Part shown: positions 1 through 8,894 of the stretch, in pieces
How positions within the stretch are numbered: position 1 is the stretch's first letter
Layout of the letters: every line of letters starts with the position of its first letter
Assembly: GCA_020638575.1 (NCBI GenBank)
Contig: JACKIH010000003.1
Coordinates: 2,399,501 to 2,463,500 of the forward strand
From: Rhodospirillaceae bacterium
GTDB lineage: Bacteria; Pseudomonadota; Alphaproteobacteria; DSM-16000; Inquilinaceae
Length of the DNA stretch: 64,000 nt
Direction: 5' to 3'
Made by a program: the position numbers and the translations under genes
The notes under the pieces: model-generated
What the model was told of the DNA's origin: nothing
Databases searched by the model: none
The model's input: the letters and a program-made list of their open reading frames with translations, nothing else

Positions 1-803
1 CCATCGTCGGCGACTGCGCGCGCGTGCTCGACGCGATGATCGAGGTGTGGAACCGCCGCAAGTTCACCTCCGACCAGGTGGCGCTGAACGACTGGTGGGC
101 CCAGATCGGCCTGTGGCGGGCGCGCAAGTCGCTGCGCTTCCACCAGGACGAGGGCGACGACGCGGTGATCAAGCCGCAATACGCCATCAAGCGGCTGGCC
201 GAGCTGACGGCGGGCAAGGACGTCTACTTCACCACCGAGGTGGGCCAGCACCAGATGTGGGCGGCCCAGTACATCCCGTTCGACGAGCCCAACCGTTGGA
301 TGACGTCCGGCGGTCTCGGCACCATGGGCTACGGCCTGCCGGCGTCGATCGGCGTGCAGCTCGCCCACCCCGACTCCCTGGTGATCGACGTCGCCGGCGA
401 AGCGTCCACCATGATGGTGCTGCAGGAGCTGGGCACCATGGCCCAGTACCGGCTGAACTGTAAGGTGTTCATCCTCAACAACCGGTGGATGGGCATGGTG
501 CGCCAGTGGCAGGAGCTGCTGCACGGCGAGCGCTATTCGGAGAGCTACTCCGAAGCGTTGCCGGACTTCGTGAAGTTGGCCGAAGCCTTCGGGATCACCG
601 GCCTGCGCGCCTCCAAGAAGGGCGAGGTGGACGACGTCATCAAGAAGATGATCGAGACCCCCGGCCCGGTGGTCGTCGACATGCAGGTGTGCAAGACCGA
701 GAACTGCTTCCCGATGATCCCCAGCGGGGCGGCGCACAACGAGATGCTGCTCGGCCCGGGCGACCAGGGCGAGGTTTCCGAAGAAGGCATGGTCATGGTC
801 TGA
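1..803 (+). CDS. ilvB: Acetolactate synthase large subunit, C-terminal part (5' end outside window)
   Basis: This is the C-terminal third (about 266 codons, open from base 3) of the catalytic subunit of acetohydroxyacid synthase, which condenses pyruvate with pyruvate or 2-oxobutyrate in valine, leucine and isoleucine synthesis. The visible part is the thiamine-diphosphate-binding domain, with GGLGTMGYGLPASIG, the metal-binding stretch GEASTMMVLQELGTM, NNRWMGMV and RQWQELLHGERYS. The metal-site motif reads GEAS where the family usually has GD-x-S, so Glu stands at the Asp position (codon 399-401). ilvN follows 78 nt downstream and ilvC after that, so this is an ilvBNC order. No start codon lies inside the window. 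Confidence 0.95.
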   Translation, partial: IVGDCARVLDAMIEVWNRRKFTSDQVALNDWWAQIGLWRARKSLRFHQDEGDDAVIKPQYAIKRLAELTAGKDVYFTTEVGQHQMWAAQYIPFDEPNRWMTSGGLGTMGYGLPASIGVQLAHPDSLVIDVAGEASTMMVLQELGTMAQYRLNCKVFILNNRWMGMVRQWQELLHGERYSESYSEALPDFVKLAEAFGITGLRASKKGEVDDVIKKMIETPGPVVVDMQVCKTENCFPMIPSGAAHNEMLLGPGDQGEVSEEGMVMV

Positions 804-881
804 CCCGCCGCCACCTGTCGCCATGATCCCCAAGCGGCCCCGTTCTCTGCAGCGGGGCCGCGCCTGACCGGGAATGCAGCC

Positions 882-1418
882 ATGCCCAAGATCGACGAAA
901 TCATCGAGACCCATACCATCGCCGTGCTGGTGGACAACGAGCCCGGCGTGCTGGCGCGCGTCATCGGCCTGTTCTCTGGCCGCGGCTACAATATCGAGAG
1001 CCTGACGGTCGCCGAGGTGGACCCGAACAACAATCGCTCGCGCATCACGCTGGTCACCTCCGGCACCCGTATGGTGATCGAGCAGATCAAGAACCAGCTC
1101 GGCCGCCTGGTGCCGGTCGCCCGCGTCACCGACCTGACGGACGAAGGCCCGTCGGTGGAACGCGAGCTGGCCCTGGTGAAGGTGGTGAGCACCGGCGATC
1201 ACCGCATCGAGAGCTTGCGCATCGCCGACATCTTCCGCGCCCGCGTGGTGGACAGCACCACCGACAGCTTCACCTTCGAGGTCACCGGATCCTCGCAGAA
1301 GCTGGACGCCTTCATCGGCCTGATGCGGCCGTTGGGCCTGGCCGATCTGTCGCGCACCGGTGTTGTCGCCATCGCGCGCGGGCCGGTCACCCTGCTGACC
1401 CCGGCTGCGGCCGCCTAG
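882..1418 (+). CDS. ilvN: Acetolactate synthase small (regulatory) subunit
   Basis: This 178-residue protein is the regulatory subunit of acetohydroxyacid synthase and gives valine feedback sensitivity to the large subunit. The N-terminal ACT domain (about residues 9-85) shows the hallmark IAVLVDNEPGVLARVIGLF followed by GRGYNIESLTV. The C-terminal half carries the second, ACT-like domain typical of the longer IlvN/IlvH type. Length is in the normal 160-180 range. The ATG at 882 sits behind a purine-rich stretch (gggaa around 870). It lies between ilvB and ilvC on the same strand. The symbol could equally be ilvH, since the two paralogues cannot be separated from one copy. Confidence 0.95.
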   Translation: MPKIDEIIETHTIAVLVDNEPGVLARVIGLFSGRGYNIESLTVAEVDPNNNRSRITLVTSGTRMVIEQIKNQLGRLVPVARVTDLTDEGPSVERELALVKVVSTGDHRIESLRIADIFRARVVDSTTDSFTFEVTGSSQKLDAFIGLMRPLGLADLSRTGVVAIARGPVTLLTPAAAA

Positions 1419-1532
1419 GCGTCTCGCCACCCGGTCCGGCGGGCTGGATGCGGCTCGCCGGCGGGTCGGCGAGTACGGCCGAAACCTGCTATCACTCAAG
1501 GCAACCAAACAAGCCCCCGAACGGAAGCTCCC

Positions 1533-1538
1533 AGGAGG
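1533..1538 (+). promoter_or_regulatory. Strong ribosome binding site for ilvC
   Basis: AGGAGG lies 10 nt before the ATG at 1549. It fixes the start of ilvC. Confidence 0.8.
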
Positions 1539-1548
1539 ACCAGTCACC

Positions 1549-2568
1549 ATGCGCGTCTATTACGATCGCGATGCCGATGTGAACCTGATCAAGTCCAAGA
1601 AGATCGTGATCGTCGGCTACGGCAGCCAGGGCCACGCCCACGCCGCCAACCTGCGCGACAGCGGCTGCCCGGAGGTGCGCGTGGCGCTGCGCCCGGGCTC
1701 GGCCTCGGCCAAGAAGGCGGAAGCCGCCGGCTTCACGGTGATGACGCCGGGCGACGCTGCGGCCTGGGCCGATGTGGTGATGGTGCTGGTGCCCGATGAA
1801 CTGCAGGGCGACCTCTATGCCGAGCAGCTCGCCACCCACATGAAGACCAACGCGGCCATCGCGTTTGCCCACGGTCTCAACATCCACTTCAACCTGATCG
1901 AGCCGCGCCCCGACCTGGACGTGTTCATGGTCGCGCCGAAGGGCCCCGGCCACACCGTGCGGTCGGAATACCAGCGCGGCGGCGGCGTGCCCTGCCTGGT
2001 CGCCGTCCACCAGGATGCCACCGGGGCGACGCTGGATCTCGGCCTCTCCTACGCGTGCGCCATCGGCGGCGGCCGCGCCGGCGTGATCGAAACCACCTTC
2101 AAGGAAGAGTGCGAGACCGACCTGTTCGGCGAGCAGGTGGTGCTGTGCGGCGGATTGACCTCGCTGATCATGGCCGGGTTCGAAACCCTGACCGAAGCCG
2201 GCTACGCGCCGGAGATGGCCTATTTCGAGTGCCTGCACGAAGTGAAGCTGATCGTCGACCTGATCTACGAAGGCGGCATCGCCAACATGCGCTACTCGAT
2301 CTCCAACACCGCGGAGTACGGCGACTACCGCTCCGGCCCGCGCATCATCACCGATGAGACCAAGGCGGAGATGCGCCGCGTGCTGGACGACATCCAGTCC
2401 GGCCGCTTCACCCGCGACTGGATGCTGGAGAACAAGGTCGGCCAGACCTCCTTCAAGGCGACCCGGCGCAAGGCCGCCGAGCATCCCATCGAAAAGGTGG
2501 GCGAGAAGCTGCGCGCCATGATGCCGTGGATCGGCGCCAACAAGCTGGTGGACAAGGAAAAGAACTGA
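1549..2568 (+). CDS. ilvC: Ketol-acid reductoisomerase
   Basis: This enzyme converts acetolactate or acetohydroxybutyrate to the dihydroxy acid with NADPH and Mg2+, the second step of branched-chain amino acid synthesis. At 339 residues it is the short class I form. The N-terminal Rossmann domain has VGYGSQGHAHAANLRDSG. The C-terminal knotted domain has the metal-binding region KEECETDLFGEQ and the later YFECLHEVKLIVDLIYEGG. The start is supported by an AGGAGG site. It lies 130 nt after ilvN; the gap holds an AT-poorer hairpin-prone stretch and no recognisable leader peptide with a run of branched-chain codons, so classical attenuation is not evident. Confidence 0.97.
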   Translation: MRVYYDRDADVNLIKSKKIVIVGYGSQGHAHAANLRDSGCPEVRVALRPGSASAKKAEAAGFTVMTPGDAAAWADVVMVLVPDELQGDLYAEQLATHMKTNAAIAFAHGLNIHFNLIEPRPDLDVFMVAPKGPGHTVRSEYQRGGGVPCLVAVHQDATGATLDLGLSYACAIGGGRAGVIETTFKEECETDLFGEQVVLCGGLTSLIMAGFETLTEAGYAPEMAYFECLHEVKLIVDLIYEGGIANMRYSISNTAEYGDYRSGPRIITDETKAEMRRVLDDIQSGRFTRDWMLENKVGQTSFKATRRKAAEHPIEKVGEKLRAMMPWIGANKLVDKEKN

Positions 2569-2676
2569 GGCGGCGAGGCCGGGACGCACCCGGCCGGCCT
2601 GCGGCATCGTCCCGGCGGTGCCGCGCCGGCCGGCTTCGCCGGCGTCGTGCAGGCGCACCACTAGAATCAAGACGTT

Positions 2677-2728
2677 GTGGTTCGAGTTGGCTGTCGGATG
2701 CGGGACGCATCCGACAGGGTCGAACCAC
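2677..2728. repeat. Two-step inverted repeat downstream of ilvC
   Basis: A perfect 12-bp stem (2691-2702 with 2706-2717, loop gga) is nested inside a second perfect 9-bp stem (2677-2685 with 2720-2728). It begins 109 nt after the ilvC stop. It could end ilvC transcription, but no T-run follows on either strand, so a dispersed palindromic repeat is equally likely. The rest of the 332-bp gap to the FecR gene (2569-2900) shows no gene. Confidence 0.7.
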
Positions 2729-2900
2729 TAGCGCCGCCGGGGCTTCTCGGTGAACATCCTATTAAGCATGTTCGCCCCACACACCAGGGGCCACCGAAGA
2801 GTTCATCGGCGCCATCGTCGCAGCCACTGACATACAAGTAGACCAGATTTACGCCTTGGCCTACAATTTTGAGGTGATAGACCCGGTGAGGCGGCCCAAC

Positions 2901-3356
2901 ATGAAGCAGGCTATTGCGCGGCTGGCGCTTGTTGCTGCGGCACTGCTTTGCGCGGGAAAGGTCTCGTTCGCTCAAGACCTGGAAGTTGGCGTCGTGCGTA
3001 ATTGTTCCGGGAGTGTGACTATCATCAGAAACGGTACCGAGGTGGTCGCCAACGTCGGTCAAAGCATCCGGGGCGACGATGTCATCGAAACCGGATCCGA
3101 TGGTACCATCGGCGTCATACTTGCCGATGCCTCGCAGATCTCCCTGGGCCCGCAAAGCGAATTCCATCTGGAGGATTTCGAGTTCGAGCCCTTACAGCAG
3201 CGATATTCAATATTGGCTCGGGTTCTTCAGGGAACTTTGATATACATCTCCGGGGATATCGGCCGTCTCTCGCCGGAAAATGTGCGCATTGAGGTCCCCT
3301 GGGGCGTGGTCGGGCTCAGGGGCACGCGCCTGGCCGTCTCGGTCGAGGGGCCCTGA
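2901..3356 (+). CDS. Exported FecR-domain protein
   Basis: A 151-residue protein with a cleavable signal peptide (residues 1-24, ending VSFA before QD) and a FecR domain filling the rest. The family signature appears as GDDVIETGSDGTIGVILAD, followed by S-x-F-x-L-like SEFHLEDFEFEP and the closing WGVVGLRGTRLAV, which matches the usual G-(V/I)-RGT ending. Stand-alone periplasmic FecR-domain proteins are often encoded beside CHASE2-domain sensors; their ligands are mostly unknown. I chose the ATG at 2901, preceded by a gagg motif at 2888, over an in-frame upstream start at 2856, because it places the signal peptide at the N-terminus. The OmpA-type gene begins 39 nt downstream on the same strand, suggesting an operon. 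It is not the iron-dicitrate FecR itself: there is no N-terminal cytoplasmic or transmembrane part. Confidence 0.85.
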   Translation: MKQAIARLALVAAALLCAGKVSFAQDLEVGVVRNCSGSVTIIRNGTEVVANVGQSIRGDDVIETGSDGTIGVILADASQISLGPQSEFHLEDFEFEPLQQRYSILARVLQGTLIYISGDIGRLSPENVRIEVPWGVVGLRGTRLAVSVEGP

Positions 3357-3395
3357 GCTGTGGCCGGCCGCACGTTCGGCCCGGAGAGCAACGAG

Positions 3396-4466
3396 ATGTC
3401 GGACACGGCTGGCCGAAGTCACGGCGCCCGGATGTCGCACCTGGCCAGGCGCGCGGGCGGTCTCGCCATGGGCCTGGCGCTGGCGGTCGGCGTGGCGGGG
3501 TGCGCCGAGCGTTACGACATTGCCAGGGTCCGCGCCCTGCCGGTGCCCGCCGACGACTTCTCCGCCCTGCTGTTCGCCCAATACATCGCCCTGGCGGACG
3601 ACGAAATCGCGGAGGTCGACTGGCGCGACGGTGCCCGCTTCCTGGAGCGCGCCGAAGCGCTGAGCAACGGCCAGGCGGTCGAACCGGAGGAGCTGGACAA
3701 CCGGGAGATCCCCCCGGACTCCGTGGCGAACCTCGCGGCCAGCCGCTTCCGGCTGATCAGCGCACTGCTGCGCGGCGGCGGCATCTTCGCCCCGGCGGAA
3801 GCCGCCACGGCGCAGGCGGCGTTCGACTGCTGGATGCAGGAGCAGGAAGAAAACTTCCAGCCGCGCGACATCGGCGCCTGCCAGAACCGCTACCTCGCCG
3901 CCATGGCGCGTTTGGAGGAGATCCTGGAAGGCGATGTCATCGCCATCCTGGAAGATGGCCGCGCCGGCCAGTCGGCGGTCGAAGTGGTCACCTCCGCCGG
4001 CGCGGTGGTGCTGAACACGCCCGGCGCCGCCACCCTGGTCGGCGACGTCACAGGCACCCTCACCGATCCGCGGGTGCTCCCCGCCGAGGTGATGGAAACC
4101 CTGTTCGGCGAGGCGATCGACGCAGAGCCCACCCCGCCGGAGCGGTTCGTCCTCTATTTCGAGGAAGGGACCAACGACCTCACGCCAGCCTCGCTGGACC
4201 TGGTGCCTGCCCTGCTGCAGGAGATCGTCGGCCGGGAGTCGCCCCGCATCGACATTGTCGGCCATACCGACCGTGTCGGCCCGGAGGCGTTCAACGCCAC
4301 CTTGTCCCGCCGCCGGGCGGACGTGGTGCGTGCCCTCATCACGGACCAACTGCCGCAACCGGTCGTCACCATTGTGTCATCTTCTGGTGAACAAGATCCC
4401 ATCGTGCCGACGGCGGATGAAGTGGCGGAACCTCTCAATCGGCGGGTCGAAGTCACGGTTCGTTAG
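3396..4466 (+). CDS. OmpA-family lipoprotein
   Basis: A 356-residue predicted lipoprotein. The lipobox is AVGVAGC with Cys at residue 36 from this start; a second start at 3432 would give a shorter signal peptide. The central part (about 60-230) is alpha-rich and unrecognised. The C-terminal OmpA peptidoglycan-binding domain (about 245-356) shows FVLYFEEGTNDLTPAS, IDIVGHTDRVG, NATLSRRRADVVRALI and the final NRRVEVTV. Its likely job is to tie the outer membrane or a protein complex to peptidoglycan. The ATG at 3396 has ggag at 3383. It lies between the FecR-domain gene and the CHASE2 kinase gene, so it may be a periplasmic partner in that sensing system; this role is inferred from position only. 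Confidence 0.85.
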   Translation: MSDTAGRSHGARMSHLARRAGGLAMGLALAVGVAGCAERYDIARVRALPVPADDFSALLFAQYIALADDEIAEVDWRDGARFLERAEALSNGQAVEPEELDNREIPPDSVANLAASRFRLISALLRGGGIFAPAEAATAQAAFDCWMQEQEENFQPRDIGACQNRYLAAMARLEEILEGDVIAILEDGRAGQSAVEVVTSAGAVVLNTPGAATLVGDVTGTLTDPRVLPAEVMETLFGEAIDAEPTPPERFVLYFEEGTNDLTPASLDLVPALLQEIVGRESPRIDIVGHTDRVGPEAFNATLSRRRADVVRALITDQLPQPVVTIVSSSGEQDPIVPTADEVAEPLNRRVEVTVR

Positions 4467-4602
4467 CATGTCTGCGCCACAGTCGTAGACGTCCCCCATG
4501 GGCTGTCGCAGCCCCATGCGTCCGAAAGACATCCGTGACTCCAAACGGTGCCGAGTTAGAACCATGCACGGCGACTTTGCTTGACGAGCATCTGCACCGT
4601 TG

Positions 4603-7593
4603 ATGCGCGATACCGAGACAACTCACCTCTACAACTGCGCGGTGCACACCTACCTGACCGGCGATACGACCGCCGGAGGGCAGACTCACGTCGTGGCGCA
4701 CCTGGTGTCGCTGGCGGTGATCGCCTGCACCTTTGTCGGGCTGGCGCTGTATGCGCCGCACTGGGTCCAGGCGATCCGCCTGGCCGTGTTCGACGGGTTC
4801 CAGATGGCCGTCCCGCGCGAGCAGCCGGCCGACCCGGTGATCGTCGTCGACATCGACGAGGAGAGCCTTGAGCGCAATGGCTCCTGGCCGTGGTCGCGCT
4901 ACCTGATCGCGCGCCTGGTGGACCGGTTGGCCGAACGCGGCGCCGCCGTCATCGGGCTGCAGATGGTCTTTCCCGAAGTCCAGCAGACCACCCTTGTGCC
5001 GGCGTCCGGCGGTTGGGACCTGCCCCTGGGCCCACCGCCGCTGGCCACCGCATTCCCGAACCTGACGCCCGATGGGGATCTCGGCCGCGCGCTGCGGGCC
5101 ACCACCTCCGTGGTCGGCCTGTCGATCGATGGCGCCGACGTCGCCGGGCCCGGGTCGCGCGAGCCGCTGGCCAGCCACTTCGCCGTGATGGGCGAACAGC
5201 CGGCGGGCCTGTTCGTCTTTCCCGGCCTGCTGCGCAATCATGCGGACCTGGAGCCGGCACCCGACGGGCTCGGCGTCATGCTGCTGGCCCCGGAGCCGGA
5301 CGGCGTCGCCCGCCGCATTCCCCTGCTGGTGGATGCCGGCGGCGGCTACTACCCCAACTTCGCCCTGGAGCTGCTGCGTGCCTCCCTCGACACGCAAAGC
5401 TACATCGTGCGCACCAATGACCAGGGGCGGGTGCTGTCGGTCGATGTCGGCGACGACCGCGTGGAGACCGACGCCAACGGCAGCGTCTGGATCCATTTCA
5501 GCGATGCCGAAGCGCCGCACACCATCCCGGCCTGGCTGATGCTGCTGCAGGACGACCCGGTGCTGCCGGGATCGCTGGACGGCCGCACCGTCCTGGTCGG
5601 CTCGTCGGCCGCCGGCGTCGGCCGCATCTGGGTAACGTCCCGTCGCGAGCCGGCAACCGAAACCGACGTGATGGCGCAGGCGTTCGAGAACCTTCGCGAC
5701 GGCACCTATCTGACGCGTCCGCCCTGGGCCGTGGACACCGAAACGGCGGGCCTTCTGGCGATTGCCGCCCTGTTCGTCGCATTCCAGGTGCGCCGCCGCG
5801 GCTTGGCGGTGATCGTCGCCGCCAGCGTCTCGCTGCTGGTCCTCCTGTGGGCGGCCAGCCTGGGGGCGTTCTTCTACGGCGTGCTGATCGACCCGAGCCT
5901 GCTCACCCTCCTCGTCCTGGCCCTGCTCGCCCACAGCCTGGCGTTCCACTACCTGACGGCGCGCAGCGGCGAAGCCTTCGCGCGATCGGCGGACGTGTTC
6001 ATGCGCCAGATCACCGAACACCTGAGCGAGGCTGTCCTGGTGCTCGACCGCGACGGCCGCATCCTCAGCGCCAACGAGGCCGGGGTGGACCTGGTGGGGG
6101 CGCAGCGCATCGGCCGGCCCAGCGACTTCCAGATCATGGACCACCTGTGGCGCCCGGAAACCGGGCAGACCTCCCCCTTGGGACTGCCGGCGACCGCCGA
6201 TCTCGCCGTCGATCCGGGGTTCGACGATGCCCGCCTCGACCTCGGCAATGGTCGCACGCTCGACGTGCAGGTGGCGGTGTCGATGGTCCCCGGCCCCCGC
6301 AACAGCGCGATGGTGCTGACCATCCACGACGTCACCAGCCGGCGCGAAGCGGAAAAGCAGTGGAACATCGCCAACCGCCGGTTCCGCGAGGCGGTGGAGA
6401 ACATCGACCAGGGGTTCGCCCTGTGGGATGCCAACGGCCGCCTGGTGATGCACAACCGCGCCTTCCCCGATCTGTTCGGCCGGGCGGGCGCGCCGATCGA
6501 CGTCGGCATGGCGGCGGGCGACGTGCCGGAGGAGTACCGCGAGCTGACCGACCGCGTGCTGGCGATCTGCCATGCCACCCGCGGGGCGGTGGACGACGAC
6601 CCCGCCGCGTCGTTCGAGCTGTCGGAGTTCGAGGATCGCGCCACCGGCCGCTGGCTGCTGGTGACCCACGCGGAAACCGCGGAAGGTGGCTGCGTTTCCT
6701 TCTATTCCGACATCTCCGAGCTGAAACGGCGCGAGATCCAGCTCATCGATGCGACGGTCCGCATCGAACGGCAGGCCGAAGACCTGACGCGCTTCGCCAA
6801 CGAAATCAGCGAGGCGCACGAACGCGCCAAGTCGGCGCGCATCCAGGCGGAACGGGCCAACCAGGCCAAGAGCGATTTCCTGGCCATGATGAGCCACGAG
6901 CTGCGGACGCCGCTCAACGCCATTCTCGGTTTCGCCGACATGATGATCAGCGGCATCCACGGCCCGGTGGAGAACGTGAAATACCAGGAATATGTCGAGC
7001 TGATCCGCCAGAGCGGCGAAAAGCTGCTGCGCAACATCTCCGACATTCTCGACCTCTCGAAGATCGAAGCCGGGCATTGGCAGGACCGCAACAGCACCGT
7101 CAACCTGAAGGACTGCGTATCCGACTGGCTGCGCATCCTGAACCGGCAGATCGAGGCGCAGACGCTGCAGATCGAAGTCCACATCGACCCGGATCCGCTG
7201 GAGATCTGGCTGGACCGGCGGCTGCTCGATCAGATCATCGGCAATCTCATCTCCAATGCCGTCAAGTTCACGCCGACGGGCGGCGAGATCAGCATCCGGG
7301 CGGAAAAGGTCGGGGGGACCCGCATTGATTTTTCCGTGTCCGATACCGGGATCGGCATCGCACCGGAGCACATCCCCACGGTGTTGTCGCCGTTCGGCCA
7401 GATCGAAGACCAGATGACCCGGCGCTTCGAAGGCACCGGCCTGGGGCTGCCGCTCGCCAAGCTGTCCGCAGAGCGCCTGGGCGGCACGCTGGAGATCGAA
7501 AGCGAAGTGGGCGTGGGCACCACCGTCTACGTGTCGCTGCCCTATTTTGCGCCGGAGACGCCGCTGCCCCAGCGCAGCGCCGCGCGCACCTGA
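4603..7593 (+). CDS. CHASE2-PAS-PAS sensor histidine kinase
   Basis: A 996-residue membrane-bound histidine kinase. After an N-terminal membrane segment (about 35-55) comes a periplasmic CHASE2 domain (about 60-350, with the typical PVIVVDIDEESLE and GSWPWSR). A cluster of hydrophobic helices follows (about 375-455). Then come two PAS regions (about 475-580 and 595-700), a short coiled coil, and HisKA with phospho-acceptor His765 in MMSHELRTPLNAILGF. The HATPase_c part has the N-box NLISNAVKFTP, G1 box DTGIGIAP and G2 box GTGLGLPLAK. There is no receiver domain and no response regulator nearby. The ATG at 4603 directly follows a TTG; a weak site precedes both. The gene lies 136 nt after the OmpA-type lipoprotein gene on the same strand, so the three probably form one envelope-sensing unit; the signal is unknown. 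Confidence 0.93.
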   Translation: MRDTETTHLYNCAVHTYLTGDTTAGGQTHVVAHLVSLAVIACTFVGLALYAPHWVQAIRLAVFDGFQMAVPREQPADPVIVVDIDEESLERNGSWPWSRYLIARLVDRLAERGAAVIGLQMVFPEVQQTTLVPASGGWDLPLGPPPLATAFPNLTPDGDLGRALRATTSVVGLSIDGADVAGPGSREPLASHFAVMGEQPAGLFVFPGLLRNHADLEPAPDGLGVMLLAPEPDGVARRIPLLVDAGGGYYPNFALELLRASLDTQSYIVRTNDQGRVLSVDVGDDRVETDANGSVWIHFSDAEAPHTIPAWLMLLQDDPVLPGSLDGRTVLVGSSAAGVGRIWVTSRREPATETDVMAQAFENLRDGTYLTRPPWAVDTETAGLLAIAALFVAFQVRRRGLAVIVAASVSLLVLLWAASLGAFFYGVLIDPSLLTLLVLALLAHSLAFHYLTARSGEAFARSADVFMRQITEHLSEAVLVLDRDGRILSANEAGVDLVGAQRIGRPSDFQIMDHLWRPETGQTSPLGLPATADLAVDPGFDDARLDLGNGRTLDVQVAVSMVPGPRNSAMVLTIHDVTSRREAEKQWNIANRRFREAVENIDQGFALWDANGRLVMHNRAFPDLFGRAGAPIDVGMAAGDVPEEYRELTDRVLAICHATRGAVDDDPAASFELSEFEDRATGRWLLVTHAETAEGGCVSFYSDISELKRREIQLIDATVRIERQAEDLTRFANEISEAHERAKSARIQAERANQAKSDFLAMMSHELRTPLNAILGFADMMISGIHGPVENVKYQEYVELIRQSGEKLLRNISDILDLSKIEAGHWQDRNSTVNLKDCVSDWLRILNRQIEAQTLQIEVHIDPDPLEIWLDRRLLDQIIGNLISNAVKFTPTGGEISIRAEKVGGTRIDFSVSDTGIGIAPEHIPTVLSPFGQIEDQMTRRFEGTGLGLPLAKLSAERLGGTLEIESEVGVGTTVYVSLPYFAPETPLPQRSAART

Positions 7594-7603
7594 GGCCGGC
7601 TCG

Positions 7604-8143
7604 TCACAGCACCTTGTGCAGGAAGGTGGCGGCGATCATCCGGTCCTCGATGGTGTCGCGGCAGTAGTCGGGAATGATCCCCAGCACCTGGTAGCCCAGC
7701 GAGAGATAGAGCGGCTCGGCACTGTGGCCGGTGGCGGTGTCCAGCGTGATCAGCCGCCGCCCAAGGGCCAGCGCTGCGGATTCCAGGGCCGCCATCAGCG
7801 CCCGGGCAATGCCGCGGCGGCGAAAGTCCGGACGCACCAGCAGCTTGGCGACGTCGGCCCGGTGGGGCTGGTTGGGCGGCGTGTCGAGCGAAAGCTGCAC
7901 CGATCCGGCAACCTGCCCCGCCACCTCCGCGGCCCAGACGCGGCGCAGCCCGCTACGCATCGAGGGCAACACCTTGGCCCGCCAGAAGGCGGCACTGTCG
8001 GCCCGGCTGAAGGGCAGCACGAAGTTGATGGACGCACCGCCGAGCACGCAGGCGTGCATCAGCGCGGCAAAGTCCTCAAGGCGCTCCTCCACCGCATCCG
8101 CCGTCACCTCCGATACGACCAGGTCGGACAGTGCCCCTTCCAT
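7604..8143 (-). CDS. GNAT-family N-acetyltransferase
   Basis: A 179-residue single-domain acetyltransferase. The acetyl-CoA-binding motif A is visible as VRPDFRRRGIARALMAALE (R-x-x-G-x-A type), followed by the motif B region PLYLSLGYQVLG. Substrate cannot be told from sequence. It starts 12 nt after the stop of the XRE-cupin regulator gene and so is probably its operon partner and target. Its stop lies 10 nt from the stop of the convergent kinase gene. Confidence 0.85.
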   Translation of the reverse strand: MEGALSDLVVSEVTADAVEERLEDFAALMHACVLGGASINFVLPFSRADSAAFWRAKVLPSMRSGLRRVWAAEVAGQVAGSVQLSLDTPPNQPHRADVAKLLVRPDFRRRGIARALMAALESAALALGRRLITLDTATGHSAEPLYLSLGYQVLGIIPDYCRDTIEDRMIAATFLHKVL

Positions 8144-8155
8144 GGCGGCCTTTCC

Positions 8156-8728
8156 CTAAACCACGAACAGGATGTAGCGCGCGCCGACATCGGCGGGCGT
8201 CTGGAACAGGCTGGACTCGAACAGCCGGTAGCGCAGGCAGTCGCCCGGCCCAAGCTCGCAGGTGCGGCCCTCGGCGGTGTGGGTGAGCCGGCCTTCCAGC
8301 ATCACCAGGTGATGCTCCAGGCCGGGCCGCGGCGCCCGCGTGTAGGCGATGCGGGTGCCCGGCGGCAGCGTGCACTCCAGCACCTCACCCGCCAGATCCG
8401 GTGCAGGCGGGGACACCTGGCGGCGGCGGAAGCCGGTCTCCGGGTCGGTCCATACCGGCTGGTCGGCGTCGCGCACCACCGGAGAGAAGCCGCCCTCCGC
8501 CAGGTACATCAGGCGCGACGGGGTGAGCCCGAAGGCGGTGCTGAGCCGGCCCAGAACCGCGGCGGTGGGGCTGACCTCCGCGTTTTCCAGGCGCGACAGG
8601 GTGGCTCGGCTGACGCCGGTGCGCTGCGCCAAGGCATCCAGCGACCAGCCGCGTTCGCTGCGCAGCGCTTTCACGCGGCGCGCGATCTGCTGGTCGATGG
8701 CGGAGGTGTCGAGGGCTTGGCCTTCCAT
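8156..8728 (-). CDS. XRE-family transcriptional regulator with C-terminal cupin domain
   Basis: A 190-residue two-domain regulator. Residues about 12-68 form a helix-turn-helix of the XRE/Cro type (GWSLDALAQRTGVSRATLSR, then LENAEVSPTAAVLGRLSTAF). Residues about 105-188 form a small beta-barrel cupin domain (TLPPGTRIAY, LEHHLVMLEGRLTH, LGPGDCLRYR). This architecture is common in regulators of amine, amino acid or polyamine metabolism, with the cupin sensing a small ligand. A TGAGA-N5-TCTCA palindrome lies just upstream of the start, fitting autoregulation. It is followed 12 nt later by a GNAT acetyltransferase gene. Confidence 0.88.
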   Translation of the reverse strand: MEGQALDTSAIDQQIARRVKALRSERGWSLDALAQRTGVSRATLSRLENAEVSPTAAVLGRLSTAFGLTPSRLMYLAEGGFSPVVRDADQPVWTDPETGFRRRQVSPPAPDLAGEVLECTLPPGTRIAYTRAPRPGLEHHLVMLEGRLTHTAEGRTCELGPGDCLRYRLFESSLFQTPADVGARYILFVV

Positions 8729-8731
8729 ATC

Positions 8732-8746
8732 TGAGATATTCTCTCA
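8732..8746. promoter_or_regulatory. Candidate operator of the XRE-cupin regulator
   Basis: The palindrome TGAGA-TATTC-TCTCA lies 3 bp upstream of the regulator's ATG. Position and symmetry suggest autorepression. There is only this one copy to judge by. Confidence 0.4.
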
Positions 8747-8894
8747 AAATCGGAAGGCGTCAAGCCTTCGCGTCACCGCTCGGCCCTGCTGTACACCCAT
8801 GTCCCGGCTGCCGCCCCCGCGGCGGCGGGGTTTCCAGATCGCCCGAAAGATCCGTGCCTTCGCGAGGGAAGCGGCCGGTGAGGTTGGCGCCCGG

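Noticed and set aside
4453..7371. An open frame of about 970 codons antisense to the CHASE2 kinase
   Set aside because: No domain, biased composition, and it opposes a full multi-domain gene.
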